Source: Gavia stellata (taxonomy: Eukaryota > Chordata > Aves > Gaviiformes > Gaviidae). Taken from it: a stretch of DNA of 64,000 bases. Shown one piece after another: positions 48,801 through 61,734 of this stretch; the first letter of the stretch is position 1, and every line of letters begins with the position of its first letter. The notes under the pieces are model-generated. The model was not told the DNA's origin and did not search any database. It saw only the letters and a program-made list of their open reading frames with translations. The stretch spans positions 129,680,668 through 129,744,667 of the forward strand of contig NC_082594.1 in the NCBI RefSeq assembly GCF_030936135.1, written 5' to 3'. Position numbers and translations under genes: made by a program.

Positions 48801-51800
48801 GTGACCGGTGAGTTAAACAGTTGCCAAAAGCAGCACATCACCATGGCTAAGCACGGCCATCAAGTGTAATGTCCTGCCAGGAAGATGGACCTGTCAAGTC
48901 TCACCTGCTGGATGCCAGTCTCGCACAATCTGCTACTTCTTCATGCTCCTCAGGAAGCAGATGTGGGTTTTAAGCATTTCCAGCACATGACTGCAGCCTT
49001 TCCCCACCTAGGACTCCACCTCCCCATCCCGGTGCCAGGCACAGCCGAGCTCCCTGACCAGCCATCTCTCACAGAGCAGGAGAGGGGCCAAGAGCGTGGG
49101 GCTGGCAGGGCTGGTGCAGCCTGGCACCAGCTTGCTCCCGAGCTGTCTCACGCACCACAGATAAAGACACTCAGGCGGTTTGGACACAGATAAAGACACT
49201 CAGGTGTTTTGGAAACATTCAGGTCCACAGTAATTTGCTCAGAAAATGCTGCAGACGCCTTTGCAGGTTGCATGCCATCAGGACGGCCGTTTCCTGCCTT
49301 AGAGGGAATATTTCCCCACCAGGAGCACTGGGCAGCTGTCGTTCTCTCTGCTCGACTCTTAGGCAAATACAATCCAGGAGCTAGCAGCAATCTGCTGCCA
49401 GGTTGAAGCCCTGTGCAAAACATGAGATACCCCTACCCCTAGCACAGCCACGCTGTTGTTACCCTCACAGTCTTGGCCCGACATCCCTATTTCTGCTCAG
49501 GAGCTGTAGCCCTGTGCCACAGACACACGGTCAGGCATTCCCTGCAACTGTTCTTGCAAGACCGTAATCAGTGGCGATGGCATAGCTTTCAGGAGCAACC
49601 GCCACAACCCTTTCACCGCAGTACGTGGGTCAAATTCAGACCCAAGGAAAGCAGATTCAGAGACCTGCCCTGGTTAAACCAAGTCTGAATGTGGCTGCCC
49701 TCATGGGAAAGCATCATCATTCCCTCATGACTGTCCCACACTCCCAAGGGATTAACAAAATCCCTCCTCATATGCCCTAACTGACATATTCTAGATTGAC
49801 ATCCTGACAGGGATCAGCCTGTCCTGGGATGTGAGTTAAAGGCAGAGCGACGCAGGCTTGAGTAATCTCCTCCAGAAGAAAAGCCAAACAATACTGTGGT
49901 GTTGACAGCAACAGCAAAATCCTTTCAGTTATTGCAAGTAAGAACTGGTCTGGCCTCCCAGCAAAGGATTCTTCTGCTCAGAAAGAACCATATTCGGGTG
50001 TGAATCATCCTTTCTGCTTCTCCACCCCAAACACATCACCCTCAGAAACTTCTGTGAGGAACAGGATATTTATGGATTTACATCACTGCCACATATTGCC
50101 GTGGCTGCCATCCTGATGCTGGAACGATGCACCCTGCTAGCAGCGTGCAGGGACAATGCATCAATGCCGGTACAAGGGAGGACTGTAATGGAAGTGAGCC
50201 AGCAATCCGATACCTTGCCTCTGCTAAATTGGAAGGGGCACCATGCTCCACCCTCAGAGGAGGCAGAAAAAAAGATAACACGGCTGATAGCACCATCCTG
50301 TGCTGGCTAAACCATGCGGACAGGGAGGAAGGTATTCCTGGTTAGCTTTGAATAGCATAAAGAGCCCTCTCTGTCCCCTGCTCAGGCACGCAACAAAGCG
50401 GCAAGGAGCGAAGCCGGGCTGCTGCGGGGCCGTGTGGGGTTACCTGGAAAGTTCCTTCCTCGGAGGGTCGCAGCGACTCCCATTCTGGAGAGTCCAGGAA
50501 CTGGTACGGAAAGACGTAGTGAAGGAATTGTCCGTCCTGGCTCACTCGGACCCTGCAGAGAGGACAGGTGAGGCGCACAGGCTTAGGCCGCAAAATAGAT
50601 GTCACACAAACCTGATCAGCTCACACAACGTGCAGGCCACCGGTCCCACCAGGGAGGAAAGAACTTCTCCCCATCTCACCCGTGTCTCATACCCTCTCCG
50701 GGACAGCTGCAAATGCTCCGGTCTATGGGGCTGTCCCCCCTTTCTCTGTGGGATACAATATTTGCTGCCACTTCTCCATGTTCCATCTGCTTTCTGTTTC
50801 CTTCTACAAAGCCAGCCCTCACAGGTGCAATGCTTGGTCCTAAACCAGGACTTCTCAGCCCGCAAGACTGCTGCTGCTTTTCAGGTACTTCTAAGCCAGC
50901 CTGTGGCTCTTTGTACTTGTACCTTTTCCTGTCCTCAGAGTTGCATGAGGGCATTCCCAACCTCGATGCTGGGAAGCTGCTACACCCAGAACCCCCCAAA
51001 ATCACATTGGCCATCGTTCCTGACACAACACGCTGTGAGCTCATAGTTTGCTGCACATTACCATTCAATCTCTCTTGGCTTCTTTGCCTTCCAAGTATTC
51101 CTTTCCCCTACTTTTGCTACAATTGCCTATCAATGTCTGGGTCGAACTTGCACCCAGCTCGGCTGTGGGTGCACAGAAGGAGAGCTGCACAGGCCTGGTG
51201 CAATGGCAGGGCACCCTGAAGCTCTGTTTGTAGCTCTGCACCACCAGATTTGGGGCCTCTTGCCTCCCTGCCACCACATTCCCCCGTTGTACGATGCACA
51301 AAGGCAATTCTAGCTTTCAGGAGTTACAAGGCTCAGTTCACTGTTGACTTCCAGTCAGCTGGGAGTGCTGCCTGAAAGGGTCAGGGATCACAAGGCAGGT
51401 TTCCTGATCCAGGCACATTCCATTCCACATTTCCAAGCCCCCCTTGTCTTGCTATTGTTCAGTTTAAGGGGGGGCCACCATAACAGTAGCAATGCTCTGC
51501 TGGGTCAGCAAGGTCCTCACAAGGCAATAGAGTGGGTACCAGGAAATGCAAACCCAACTCCACCTCCATAGATCATCCTACACCAGCCAAGACACATACT
51601 TCCCACTGCAAAAGAGAGCAGAACAACTATCCCACCAGCACTGGCTTACTGTCCATTGCAGCACTTTCATGCCCACAGAGCAGCATCAGATTATCTAGTG
51701 CAGGGCAAGAAAGCACAGACTCTTCCCTGCTAACATTATTTGCAGATATGGTAAACTTCAGAGCAAGCTGCTCAGCACAGACTTTTGGTAAGGGGAAAGA

Positions 51801-53474
51801 CACCTAATGGAAATGCATGTACCCAATTTCCTCCCCGTGCTTTGCCATTCAGCACTGGTCAGTTGTCTCAGGATGCTCTTAATACATCCTAGAAAAGGGA
51901 CAAACACCAAAAAAAAAAAGGAAGGACGACCCTTCTTCTTTACACACCCCCTCACCCTCACCAGAGAGGATGGACCACCACAGTAAAACATGAGCTCCAG
52001 GTGATGCTGGGTTTGTCTTCCCAAAATAAAATCCTTGTGAGACACACCTCTTACAGCTGAGCGTTGCTCCCATTAACAGATCTCCTTCCTCTCCCACTCT
52101 GACTTGACATTAGTGCCAAGCACCTGGCAGCAGCTGGGAAGCCAGTGTCGTTACTGTTTGCCTTGCATTTGGATTTTGCAAGTCATTAAGAGATATGTTC
52201 ATAAAGGCATGACACAGGATCTCAGGTGAACAAATGCCAGTGCTTCATCAGCACAGTTCACTCGATAATCAAATCCCCAGTGCGACTATCTAGAAGACCC
52301 TGAGGTCCTCCTCGGTGGTCCAGAGGAAGGAACATCATGAATGCATGAGAGCACAAGGGAAAGACATAGGCCTGATGAGGTGGGATCCACCACAGGAGAC
52401 CTCTCTTTCTTTTGGCAAAACGACCCTCAAAGTGAAAAATTTTGGAGCTGTGAGGGCTGGGGTTTTGGGAACAGGGGTGGAACCTCTGCCTGAACTCTGC
52501 TGGCTAAGGGGAGCAGGTGAAATGAGGACTCCTAACTCAGCATACTCAGTGCATGGCAATTCACATCACAGAGGTATGTCTGGTACCCCCAGAGGCCACA
52601 GGTCCAGACACACCACCTTCCTGCCTTGAGAAACACTCTCTCGCAGCTGGACTGCTCCCATCAGAAATAAGATCACTTTAAAATGACAGAGAAAGAGGTA
52701 AGCGTCCCCCAACAGTATCACAAGCAAGGCTGAGCTGGCTGCTTCATTGCACATAGCTTGATTCTGCAAACTGTTCCCTGAAATATTCTCATTTAGAAAA
52801 ACAAAAGGAAACAAAAACAACATCAAAAGTAAATTACCCCCCTCCCCAACAAACAGATGCATATCTCAGAGCCCTTTCAGAGGAAGGAAACAATCACCAC
52901 CCCAGCTTCTACAGAGGGTGAAATACAACATAAGCCACAAAGCTTTGCTGTCAGACTTTGTTCAGAAACAGGAGAGCCTTTACCTGCCAGACAGCAGCAA
53001 CGAGAGGCGGTCGATGGGCGTCTTACCCTCCACCGCGTAATTCTGGTCTCTTACTAGCGACTGGACTTGCTCTTCACAGCACTTCACAATTTCTTTGTAG
53101 ACTTCCAGGGGCACCTGCAAGGGCAGGTACATGGTCTTGTAGAGAAGGTCAAACTCTTCTGGGATGGTGTTTCTGCGGAGCCGGTAAGCCAGGTGAGCCA
53201 GCTGAAGCAAGCAGATGAGGACGAGCAGGATGTTCCAGACGAAGACATCCAGCCCGCAGGCGCTCAGCCAGCCCCACAGAGCGTAGCAGAAGTAGCCTGG
53301 GGCCAGGAGGCCAAAGATATAGAGGGACCCAAAGATGCCACTTCCCCCCATGTAACCCAGGAGGACAATGCAGCTGGCCAGCTGGTAGGCTGCTCCCTCC
53401 ATAATTTCCTTCCAGGCATCGCACACCGGAGGCCGGAGAACAGCCTGGTCCCAAGAGAGGCTGCTTGAGCTCAT
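42724..53474 (-). CDS. POPDC2: Popeye domain-containing protein 2 (POPDC2), 4 exons
   Basis: A membrane cAMP-binding protein of striated muscle, involved by family knowledge in pacemaking and ion-channel trafficking. The spliced form is 348 aa (human 364). Three membrane segments lie at about residues 28-45, 47-70 and 74-96. They are followed by the Popeye domain with the phosphate-binding-cassette motif FLDSPEW (Asp184-Trp188) and FQVTLTAE (199-206). KLFAKFGLRFDIRLPSLYHV closes the conserved part, and a proline-rich tail ends APLAPTQTPEL, as in human. The start at 53472-53474 aligns with the human start and has A at -3. An in-frame upstream ATG at 53528 would add 18 residues in a poorer context. 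Introns are 2.4, 3.3 and 4.0 kb. The gene is convergent with PLA1A and in the same orientation as COX17. Confidence 0.95.
44922..44945. repeat. T9A15 homopolymer junction
   Basis: Nine T followed directly by fifteen A, in POPDC2 intron 3. Confidence 0.9.
45641..45690. repeat. Degenerate gcagctggc repeat
   Basis: Several imperfect copies of about 14 bp with the core gcagctggc, in POPDC2 intron 3. Confidence 0.6.
46684..46775 (-). CDS. POPDC2: POPDC2 read-through C-terminus (alternative)
   Basis: If the exon 3 donor is not used, the frame stays open for 30 more residues and stops at TGA 46684-46686. The tail is acidic: EDSTSLVLEDFAELPGS, then FMDYVSEGEYMK. This form would be 350 aa. The tail looks protein-like, but there is no transcript evidence here. 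Confidence 0.45.
46776..47136 (-). CDS. POPDC2: POPDC2 exon 3 (spliced form)
   Basis: Acceptor CCCCACAG. The donor CTGG|GTGAGG is at 46775-46774, phase 1. It encodes VTLTAETDCSFITWPRKK through SRPDSDLL. Splicing to 42809 gives LLASGN, which aligns with the human ILASRI. Confidence 0.9.
49155..49213. repeat. 29-bp tandem duplication
   Basis: cacagataaagacactcagg occurs at 49156 and 49185. It lies in POPDC2 intron 2. Confidence 0.9.
50444..50552 (-). CDS. POPDC2: POPDC2 exon 2 (cAMP-binding motif)
   Basis: Acceptor CTCTGCAG, donor CAG|GTAACC, phase 2 to 0. It encodes VRVSQDGQFLHYVFPYQF followed by LDSPEWESLRPSEEG. Confidence 0.96.
52984..53474 (-). CDS. POPDC2: POPDC2 exon 1 (N-terminus, membrane segments)
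   Basis: 163 codons plus two bases, MSSSSLSWDQ to LLLSG. It includes GYMGGSGIFGSLYIFGLLAPG, ALWGWLSACGLD and LPLQVPLEVYKEIV, all close to human. Donor AG|GTAAAG, phase 2. Confidence 0.95.
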
Positions 53475-56400
53475 CCTTCCCCACTCCCCACCCTCCCCGG
53501 CTGTCCTGCGCTCAAAACGAGTTGTCATACACAAAGGGTGCTGCAGAGGTCTGAAACCAGAGCTGCTGGGTAGCTGCTGTTCCTCCTCCTCTTGAGCGCC
53601 AGCTGGTCCCACAGCAGTGTGCTTCAGAGCGACATGTTAAAGTGCCGCCAAACGGTTTTGCTCATTTCTCCTCTTCGTGGCTCACAAACCAGCTGCTGGC
53701 CCTCTCCTTAGCCACACCAGTGAGAAAAGAAGCTGGTCAATACGAGGCCAAAAGAGCTCAGTCAGAGAAAGAGTAGAGGCCATTAGCTGGAAAACTCGCA
53801 GACGGGACAGAGATCTCCTTGCACTGCCTCTCTCCCCAGCCCTCTGGCACTGGAAATAGCGACTGTGAGAGAGCAGCGGAGGGAGCTGGTGTTGAATGTG
53901 GAATGTGTATCACTTGGCAGCGGAAAGGAGAGAGACCCCAAATGGATAACCATGTTTGGAATTGAAATCCAAGGAGCAAAAGCAGCGAGGAGAACAGAGA
54001 GCAGGCACGCACCCGCTACTTAACATAACTCAGGCGCCCAGATAAGCCCGGTGCAGCACCAGGAGAGGAAAGGAGAGGGGAAAACAACCAGCTTATCATG
54101 GTGAGCTCCAGCCACACACGGGGCTCCGCACCACGCTGCGCTCCTGCAAAAGAATGACTTTCACCCAGCACAAAAAAGGAGAAAGGTCATCCCCTTCTCC
54201 CACTGTGGCTCGTAGCGGTGGCAGGGACTTAGCAAAAGAAGAGAGGTTGGTTCTCGGGAAAAGCTTTCCAGGCACTGCAGCACAGCCTCCCCCTGCGCCA
54301 GGCAGCTCCATCTCATGGGGTGTTTTAGACCAAGGGGCACGAGGTAAAGCTCTGCGTGGGCAGGCAGTTGTGATTACAAGGTATAAAGCTAGAGTAAATG
54401 AGCCGTTGGGACCCAGCTTTATCTAGTGCAGAAGGGATTATCCTGCATAAAAGTTTGGGAGTGTAACACATGGACGTGGGTTTTGTGGGGAAATCCTAGT
54501 TGAGGGAGGATTCTCCCACCCCACAGATAACAGGCTCTGTTGGAAAAAGTCCTTGGGAAACATCATCTCACATTTTCTTTTTTTTATAGCTATTCGGACC
54601 GCCCCCCCAGGCCCTCATTTAGCACAATGAGGAAAGCGAACACTTTCCACTCAGGTAACCCGGGACACAGGCACAAGAGGGACTCGCCAAGTTCAGTCCT
54701 CCGTGGTCAGCCACAGAAAAGATGCATAAATGCAATTTCTCCCCTGCTTCAAGTAACACGTTAATCAGTCGTACAGGCAGGATCTGCCCCAAACTGCCAG
54801 GAAGCAGTTCCATTTCAGGCACAACCCGTACGGTCAGTCAACAGTATGAAGTCAGCCTGCATGGGTCAGTGGAGTAGAGATAGAGTTTCAAGGGTGGTCG
54901 TGTTTCAGGCCGAGCTTGCAGCTGCCCTGCCTAACATGCCATTCCCATTGGCACCATTCACTTAAAGACACACTAATCGCCTCTTCTACTAGCAGTGCTC
55001 TGGAATAACACTGTCTACTGGGCAAGGCTGAAGCAATGCTTTATGGCAACCTTAAAGAATTCGTCGTGGTCTTGGACAGTACAATTTATCTCTACAATGA
55101 TTAGTCCACGTGCAACACGGAGAGGTACGACTCCTAAGAGCAGCAAAGGCTGTGCCATCTTGACAGGTTGCCATGTGGGAAGGAAACAAGACAAACTGAG
55201 CTTTGCGCAGGGGGTGAGTACGATCCACTTGGCAAGATGCTTTCTGTTAAGGGTGAAGTAAAACAGGGAACCTTGTCTCCAGCAGTCCCTTATTTAAGTG
55301 AAGAAGTAAATCCTACTGACTGAAGCAGAACGAGGCTCAGCTGCAAGAGCTATGGGGAAATGAAGAACTTAATTTCTCTTGACCTTCTCTGCAAAGAGGA
55401 AAGAACGATCTCATAGCCAAAGCACTACAGTAAAAATCTTGGGAGCCAAGTTCTGTTTTTCATACCGTTGCCACGTACTTGCTAGATGATCCCGACAACA
55501 ACTTGTCTACCTTTAGGCCTCTGCAAAAAAATCCTTATTGTAAGGGGCCCTCTTTCCCAGATAGGCTGACATTTGATATAATGGGGAGTTGGGATATCAA
55601 GATTGGGAATGCTTACGGGAAGGATACTTCACGTAAGATCTGTGAGACAAAAATGAACTGCTATGAATAGCAACGTAGAACTACATTAGAGGAAGCATTC
55701 TGAGAAGCAACACTGCAATTTCTCCCACCTTTCCGTACTACCAAAACACGTTTGTGGCAACATCAAAGAAAATGACCAAAAAAAAGGTTATTAATTTCCC
55801 TCCTCAGTTAGGTAAATTCCCGAGATAGAAAATACTCTGGGACACAATGTTAAGGACTCGTTAGCCCAAAGAAGGTGCTTTCTCTGACATCTTCCAGAAC
55901 ACGGACAGTGGCGTTGCAGTAACCCCAGAGGCATGTGCCGGCGTGGCAGTGCTGCTGGGGCCAGCGCGGCGGGTGAGGATGGTCTGTTGTGCCTTCCCTG
56001 CAGAAGGGAGACAGGAAGCTTTCAACCCACAGCAGTCACAGCACAAAGCTCTCGTTAGAAACTATACAACTTTTCTGCCGGGGCTGAACGTGACGTTGTA
56101 GAGAGAATGATATGGCCTTTTAAAAGGTAGATCTCTGAGCACAGGCTAGAGATTAATTTAGGTGTTTTCAGGCCATTTTTTAAAAGGAAGATTTGTAAAG
56201 TGGTTGAACCACCAAGGCTCAAATCTTCCTCTCTCCCTTGAGAGTACCGTGGCCATACAGACTGTCTTCACAGCACTTCCAGTTTTCCACCCAGCAAGAA
56301 TTCAAAAAGCTCTTAATTTTCCAAAGAGAAATTTTATTTTCATGCCTTGCCTTGAATGAGAATACATGCCTTCCACCCAGGGATGCCGGGGTTCATCTGA

Positions 56401-59149
56401 GATGAGTGTTCAAATGCCAATACTGATTCAAGGGGAAAGCCACACAAGCGTTAAAAGGGAGATACCAAGGCCCAAACCAATTTGGAATCAGGAGAGCAAG
56501 TGCATAGAAAACACCTGAGCAGCATTAAGACTCTTCCCTGGAAGAAGGCATATAGGTATTACAACAAAATGAGTCTGTGAAGAAGAAAAATAGATGTCAA
56601 GCTTTTCAGCACCGAAACTGGTAGTGTGTAAACAGGTACTCCACTGACTTCCCCACTTACAATGAATTCAACCTGTAGCATTAATATTTAGACCCATGCG
56701 ATGGTGCAATCCAGGTGCAGCCTGCGCTATGTTAGGGAAATAAATCCTCTGTCCTTGAGAGCAGCACCGCACTGAGGGATTATCAGTCCCAAATCTCACA
56801 GCAGCTAAACGACTGGCTATTTTGCCCATCCTCAGGAAGTCTACAGGTTCACTACTGATCCCATAAGCCGCAAACTAGTCCAATCACCTGCGTTGAGGAC
56901 ACTAAGACCTTGGTGGCTTAAAGTCAGAGAGGGCATAATCAGACATCTCCTTTTTGATTTATGATAGAGCGCATTGCTGGCATTAGTCTGCAAAACTGTT
57001 ACTTACACTCTAATAAAGCCTGTAGCTCCAAAATATCCACCTGGTGTTTCACATCACATTCAATTTACAACTCTTGGGAAAGGTCTACAGCCTGCTCCAG
57101 GCAAGCTCATGGTGAATCACAAAGGGACAAAGTTTTTAGTTGTACTGCTCTATAGTTCAGTCACGTTTCATGCCCTCGCAGGTGCACCAAACACCCTGTG
57201 CAGGGCAGTGCCTGTCACCAGCTCCATCGCTAAGTAGCAACACAGTGCCAATAACCCCCAAATCAAGCCTTGAATCCGCTCCACAGGAATCCTGCGGTAA
57301 CAAATAAAGCTGCTCAGCAAGAAATGTGATTTCTCCGCTGTTGCTTAGAGTTCTCCAGTATCCTTTCTGTACCTGTTGCACACAGGTATGGCAGCATCCC
57401 ACTCATCATCTTCCAAAAGCTTTCTAAAATATCTACCAAGCTTTTATCTTCATGCAGGCCTAGATGTCCCATTTCTTAAGCTTCTGGAATTTGTGTAAAA
57501 TTGTATGAGGACCCATTTTTTTCTTTTCTTGACCTGCTTTAAATAGCACTCCATTCTTACTTGACCACTGCCCTCCTCTTAACTGTGTGGCACCATTTCC
57601 AGTTTCACCCAGACCGGACATGCTACCACAAAGCTGGTGCTCATCCACCCTTTAACGTTCTCTTCAGTTCAAGCCCATTCATTCAACAATAAATGACCTT
57701 ATTCAAGTTTCTTACCTCAAGGCAATAATAAATGTCAAAAGGAGCACCAGGTCCCGCTCCCCAGCCAGCTACAGTGCTGCTTTGAACGCTTTTTGCCAGA
57801 GCTACACCCGCGTCTCTTCTCTTAGGCTGGAAGCCAACATGAGCACAACTCTTACCTCAGGCCAGGAGAGTAGACAAGCAGCGTAAAGCTAAGTCTAACA
57901 GCCTGGCTTGTCCCCGCAAGCATTTTTAGAGTCCATTTCCTCAGACTCCAGGACCTTCATGAAACATTCACGAAAGCAGAGTCTAAACTCTCCTCACACA
58001 ACTCGTGAGTCTCGGCAGAGACAATCCCAAGTGTCACATACAAAACATTCACAGCCTGTTCATTGCTGGCTCAGAACATGCAGGCCCCAGTAGGCAGAGA
58101 AATGATGACTGCACCCCTCCCTCCAACAGGATCAAAGCCAAGAGAAGAACCAAGACAAAGCACAGATTTCCTATCTTCAATTTCTGAAAAGAAAACTCAG
58201 CAGGAGGAGAGGAAGTAATCAGCGATGCCATCTCACACAAAGTCAACTCACCAAAGGAAGAACAACAACGTCAGGGTTGCACAGAGACACAGCGTGAAGC
58301 CAAAAAAGTCCACACATGTAACAAACCAGAAACTGCACTTTTTTTGCTCTAGATTAGAAGGAATCAAAGGCCACAATCACCTTCCCACTGTCATGTCACA
58401 CAGGTGAGAAAAAAGCCAGAAAACAAAAGCCCATGCACGCCCAGCACAAGACCAACTCAACAAAAACTGGCCATAAAAAAAAAGCTTTTCTTTCAGGCAA
58501 ATGACCTGTACATACACCTGTAGTCCTCTGCTCCCCTTCCCTTGAAGAACTACTGGCTCAAGAATTCAAGTTTGATACGGAAAGTACTTTATTCTTCATT
58601 ATAAAGAATGAAGCTTGAATCCTAGGGTAAAGCTATTCAAAAAAAGTTGGAAGAATTCCAACAGGGGAAAGCAAATCCAGTTTTGACTCTAAGGAAAGTT
58701 TATTTAGGGCTGTCATTGTCTTTGTACAAATACAGTTACACCTACCATCGCAAACGGCACTACAAGCGTCAGCACGACTTTGCTGAAAGCAGTAACAGGG
58801 CACTGTTACTAGCACGGTTTCTCCATTTGCATCAGCGGGAAAACCCACCGAGGGCCCATCTGTTCAACTGCAACACCAGAGTAATTAATGTTCTCATGGC
58901 GGTGAGTAAGCAGGCCTTTCTCATTCTCTCCATTCCTACAGCACACCGTTTTCAAGGAGGAGGGCACTGGCATTTCTTAAAAAGAGACAGAAGTCAGGAC
59001 CGCTGGTCATTTTCAGACTTTTATTAAGAGGAAAAAATACATTTTCTATAGCAGCGGTCAAGAGCTAACAGGGGAAAAGCCATAGATGTGACGCACAGGC
59101 TATCATTAGACTCTTTATATAAATAGATTCTTTGTTTATATTTGTTCTT
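53475..59149. other. Intergenic region POPDC2 promoter to COX17 3' end
   Basis: 5.7 kb without a gene I can support. Minus-strand sequences that could matter for POPDC2 are CATTCC (TEAD/M-CAT type) near 53900 and CTATAAAAA near 54585. Both are short and may be chance. Open frames here are short, and none resembles a known protein. Confidence 0.5.
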
Positions 59150-59215
59150 TGAAGTAACTTGCAGAAATCATTTATTTTGCAGCTTTCCAGAACACAGTCA
59201 CACCACAGACATCAT
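59150..59215 (-). other. COX17: COX17 exon 3, non-coding 3' UTR with polyadenylation signal
   Basis: A strong acceptor (TTTTTCCTCTCTCTTCTAG) precedes 59215 on the minus strand. The exon carries AATAAA at 59176-59171. The right end of the exon is defined by the splice site. The cleavage point near 59150 is only an estimate. Confidence 0.6.
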
Positions 59216-59649
59216 CTAGAAGAGAGAGGAAAAACAGCTTCACAAAACATGGATTTCCACTGGATACTGAGGAACAGGCCAACAATCAACAAAAAAGTCC
59301 CAGCAACATCCCACAAAAACCAACCCCCACGCTGCCCCAGCATTAGAAACCTAAGTTGAAGTTCAGATCTATTAGAAGGCAACAGAGGCAGAACCGTACT
59401 CTACTGCCAAAGAGCTACTCACAAAGGCTGTACGCTGCCAGAAGGCTTCACCACCCTCTCAAGGACAGCAGTACTTCCTCTAGCATCAATGAGGATTATT
59501 TTGCCTCCCCTCCTGTACGAAGACACCTTTGCCATGATGAACACTACCCTGGGCCTTCCGGAGACACCAGCTAAGATACCAGGGCACTTCAGAGGTAGAG
59601 GTCCTGAAGGCTATTATACTCACCATATCCACAGTCCTGCTCATCTCAC

Positions 59650-59734
59650 TCATATCTTGAAGCCCAGAGCTCTCATACACTCTTTGTGAGCTTCAATTAG
59701 GTGCCCACAATTTTCTTCCCCCTTCTCAATGATG
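59650..59734 (-). CDS. COX17: COX17 exon 2
   Basis: Acceptor TTTTGCAG. It completes Cys40 and encodes [19 protein letters not shown] to LGFKI and TGA (59652-59650). The next bases are GTGAGA, so the exon ends exactly at the stop codon. Confidence 0.96.
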
Positions 59735-61525
59735 CTGCAAAACAAAAATATTTCCAAGGTTCAGCAACAAAATGTTAGCTTACTGTTAGTCAGGGCCACA
59801 GGACTGACAAGCTGTTGGGGACAATCAAAAAACCCTATTAGGCTCCAGAGATCTTTTAACGCTGTTTTGGAAAGTATAATACTATCTCAAAAAGGTGCCC
59901 AAGCCTGAAGTGGTGCACTTAAAACTTTGATGAGATGCGTAACAGAATGTCCTATTAACAGGCCAGTGTCTATTCTGGGCAAGTCTAGACCGGGATTTGT
60001 TATGCAACACAAGGCTGTCGCATCACTTCAAGTATGCTGATCTTGTCAGCAACCAGTTTCAAATCATTCGGTAACGGAAGCAACATCATTTCTCCACTAA
60101 GAGACCAATACAGAATAGGTTGACCAGTAAATGACACTTCAGTCCAGCTTCAGTAGGTATTTAGGGAACCTGAAGCAAAAAAAATGTCCAGCTCCTCTTA
60201 AAAAGATGATTTACCACATATGGTGACTTTTGAAGTTACTCATCCATCCAAGTGTCTAATACATATTCAAACACTGGTAAGAGCCTGCCATCGTTGGTAT
60301 AGCACATATACCACAAAAGCAGTTCAGACTTGCTCTCTGATTGACTTGCGGAACGCTTCCTGTCCCCAGAGGTGGGGACTCCACCACGCTGCAGAGCGCA
60401 GGTCACAGGTCTGATCAGCCCTCCTCCGCCACATTACACTATTCTTACTGCCAAAGGAAGAAACTACTGAATTGTGAATAACTAAAATATCTTATTTTCC
60501 TCATCATTTAAGTTTTATTACATTAAGTATGGACAGGTGTGCTAGCTGCCCACGGCAGCTCTATCTGACCTGGGACTTGCATCCTATCACCCTTTTCTTA
60601 GAGGGCCCTGGACTCACCTTCACTCTACCACGTAACTAGGCACACAACCCCTAACTTTGGCAAAAATACAGTGTCCAGTATCATGTCACCTACCGAACGA
60701 CCTGTACCACCTGTCAGGTAAAAAAAGACAGCTCGGTTGCGAGACAAAAGTAGTTTACTGTCATAGACGAAGCCACTCAATTTTGGGGGTGCGTTTCATG
60801 CTATTTGATAGATCCTATAATCGTGACTAGGGCTACAGTTCCAAATGCAGCTATATACATCCTTGTCAAATTTTGCACCTGTGTGAGAAATGTCATCCTC
60901 TGAGACCTAAAAACCAAGGTATTTTATTTAAGAGAATAGCATTTACAATCAATTAAACAATAAAAGTGTTACTACCTGCTGGTACTTGTTGTTTCAGTCA
61001 GTCAACGGTAGCAAAGATTTGTAAGCAGCATTAAAAGCTAATCTCTGAAACCTGTTTTAAACTAGGGCTATTAGATATTAATCTCTTCATTTCTGATTCA
61101 TCCTTTTAAGACATTTCCCCCTCCTCCACACCCTCCCTCCTCCCTCTCCCAGCCCTCTCGGATGCTCCAGCACCCTCGCTCCGGGGTGGGCTCACAAAAT
61201 CACCCCAGCACGTTGCCAAGGGGCAAAAACTCCCAGAAGGCCGCAACGGGCGGGGCAGGGAGGGAAGTCCCCCGGGGCCGGGCCGGGCCGCGCACACAGG
61301 CCGGAAGCGGGCGGGCGGGCGGTTAAAACGCCGCAGCCGCCCAACGACAGGCCCAGCCTGCGAAGGGGAATACCCCGGGGCCGCCCGAGGCGGTGGGGGC
61401 CCTCACCAGGCGTCCCGCGCTTTCTTGGTCTCGGGGCAGGCGCAGCAGGGCTTCAGCGGCTTCTTCTCTTCTCGCGCCTCCCCCGCGCCCTTGGCGTCGC
61501 AGCTGGCGGCAGCAACCGTCGACAT
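59650..61525 (-). CDS. COX17: COX17, copper chaperone for cytochrome c oxidase
   Basis: Intermembrane-space protein that hands copper to SCO1 and COX11 for cytochrome c oxidase assembly (family knowledge). Two coding exons give 67 aa (human 63). [20 protein letters not shown] carries the copper-binding Cys27-Cys28 pair. Twin CX9C motifs are Cys30/Cys40 and Cys49/Cys59, substrates of the MIA40 import pathway. The C-terminus [18 protein letters not shown] follows the human pattern. The N-terminus ([20 protein letters not shown]) is divergent and longer, which is normal for this family. The ATG at 61523-61525 has G at -3. The stop codon directly abuts a splice donor leading to a non-coding third exon. 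The promoter is CpG-rich. Confidence 0.97.
61407..61525 (-). CDS. COX17: COX17 exon 1
   Basis: 39 codons plus TG of the Cys40 codon. Donor TG|GTGAGG, phase 2. It encodes the copper-binding KPCCAC segment. Confidence 0.96.
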
Positions 61526-61645
61526 GGCGGGCGGCTCCCCGGCGGCCACAGCCTGCGGGGGAGAACGGGGCGAGACAGCCGCGCTCCTCCACCCCAGCGC
61601 TCGCGGCCCTGAGGGCTCGGTCGGTTCCGGGTGCCCGGCCCCGCG

Positions 61646-61664
61646 GCATGCTGGGAGATGTAGT
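61646..61664 (-). promoter_or_regulatory. ZNF143/THAP11-type promoter motif
   Basis: The minus strand reads ACTACATCTCCCAGCATGC, a near-exact match to the recalled ACTACAnnTCCCAGnATGC consensus. It lies about 120 bp upstream of the COX17 start codon, a typical position. Confidence 0.8.
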
Positions 61665-61734
61665 TCGGCAACGCTCCTTCCGCCCGCGCCCCCCCCCGCC
61701 TCCGCCCGCGTCCGAATCGCCTCCCCGCGGCGCG

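Noticed and set aside
50300-51219. Frames of 248 and 206 codons on the plus strand
   Set aside because: They overlap POPDC2 exon 2 in antisense and each other in different frames. One has no ATG at its left limit.
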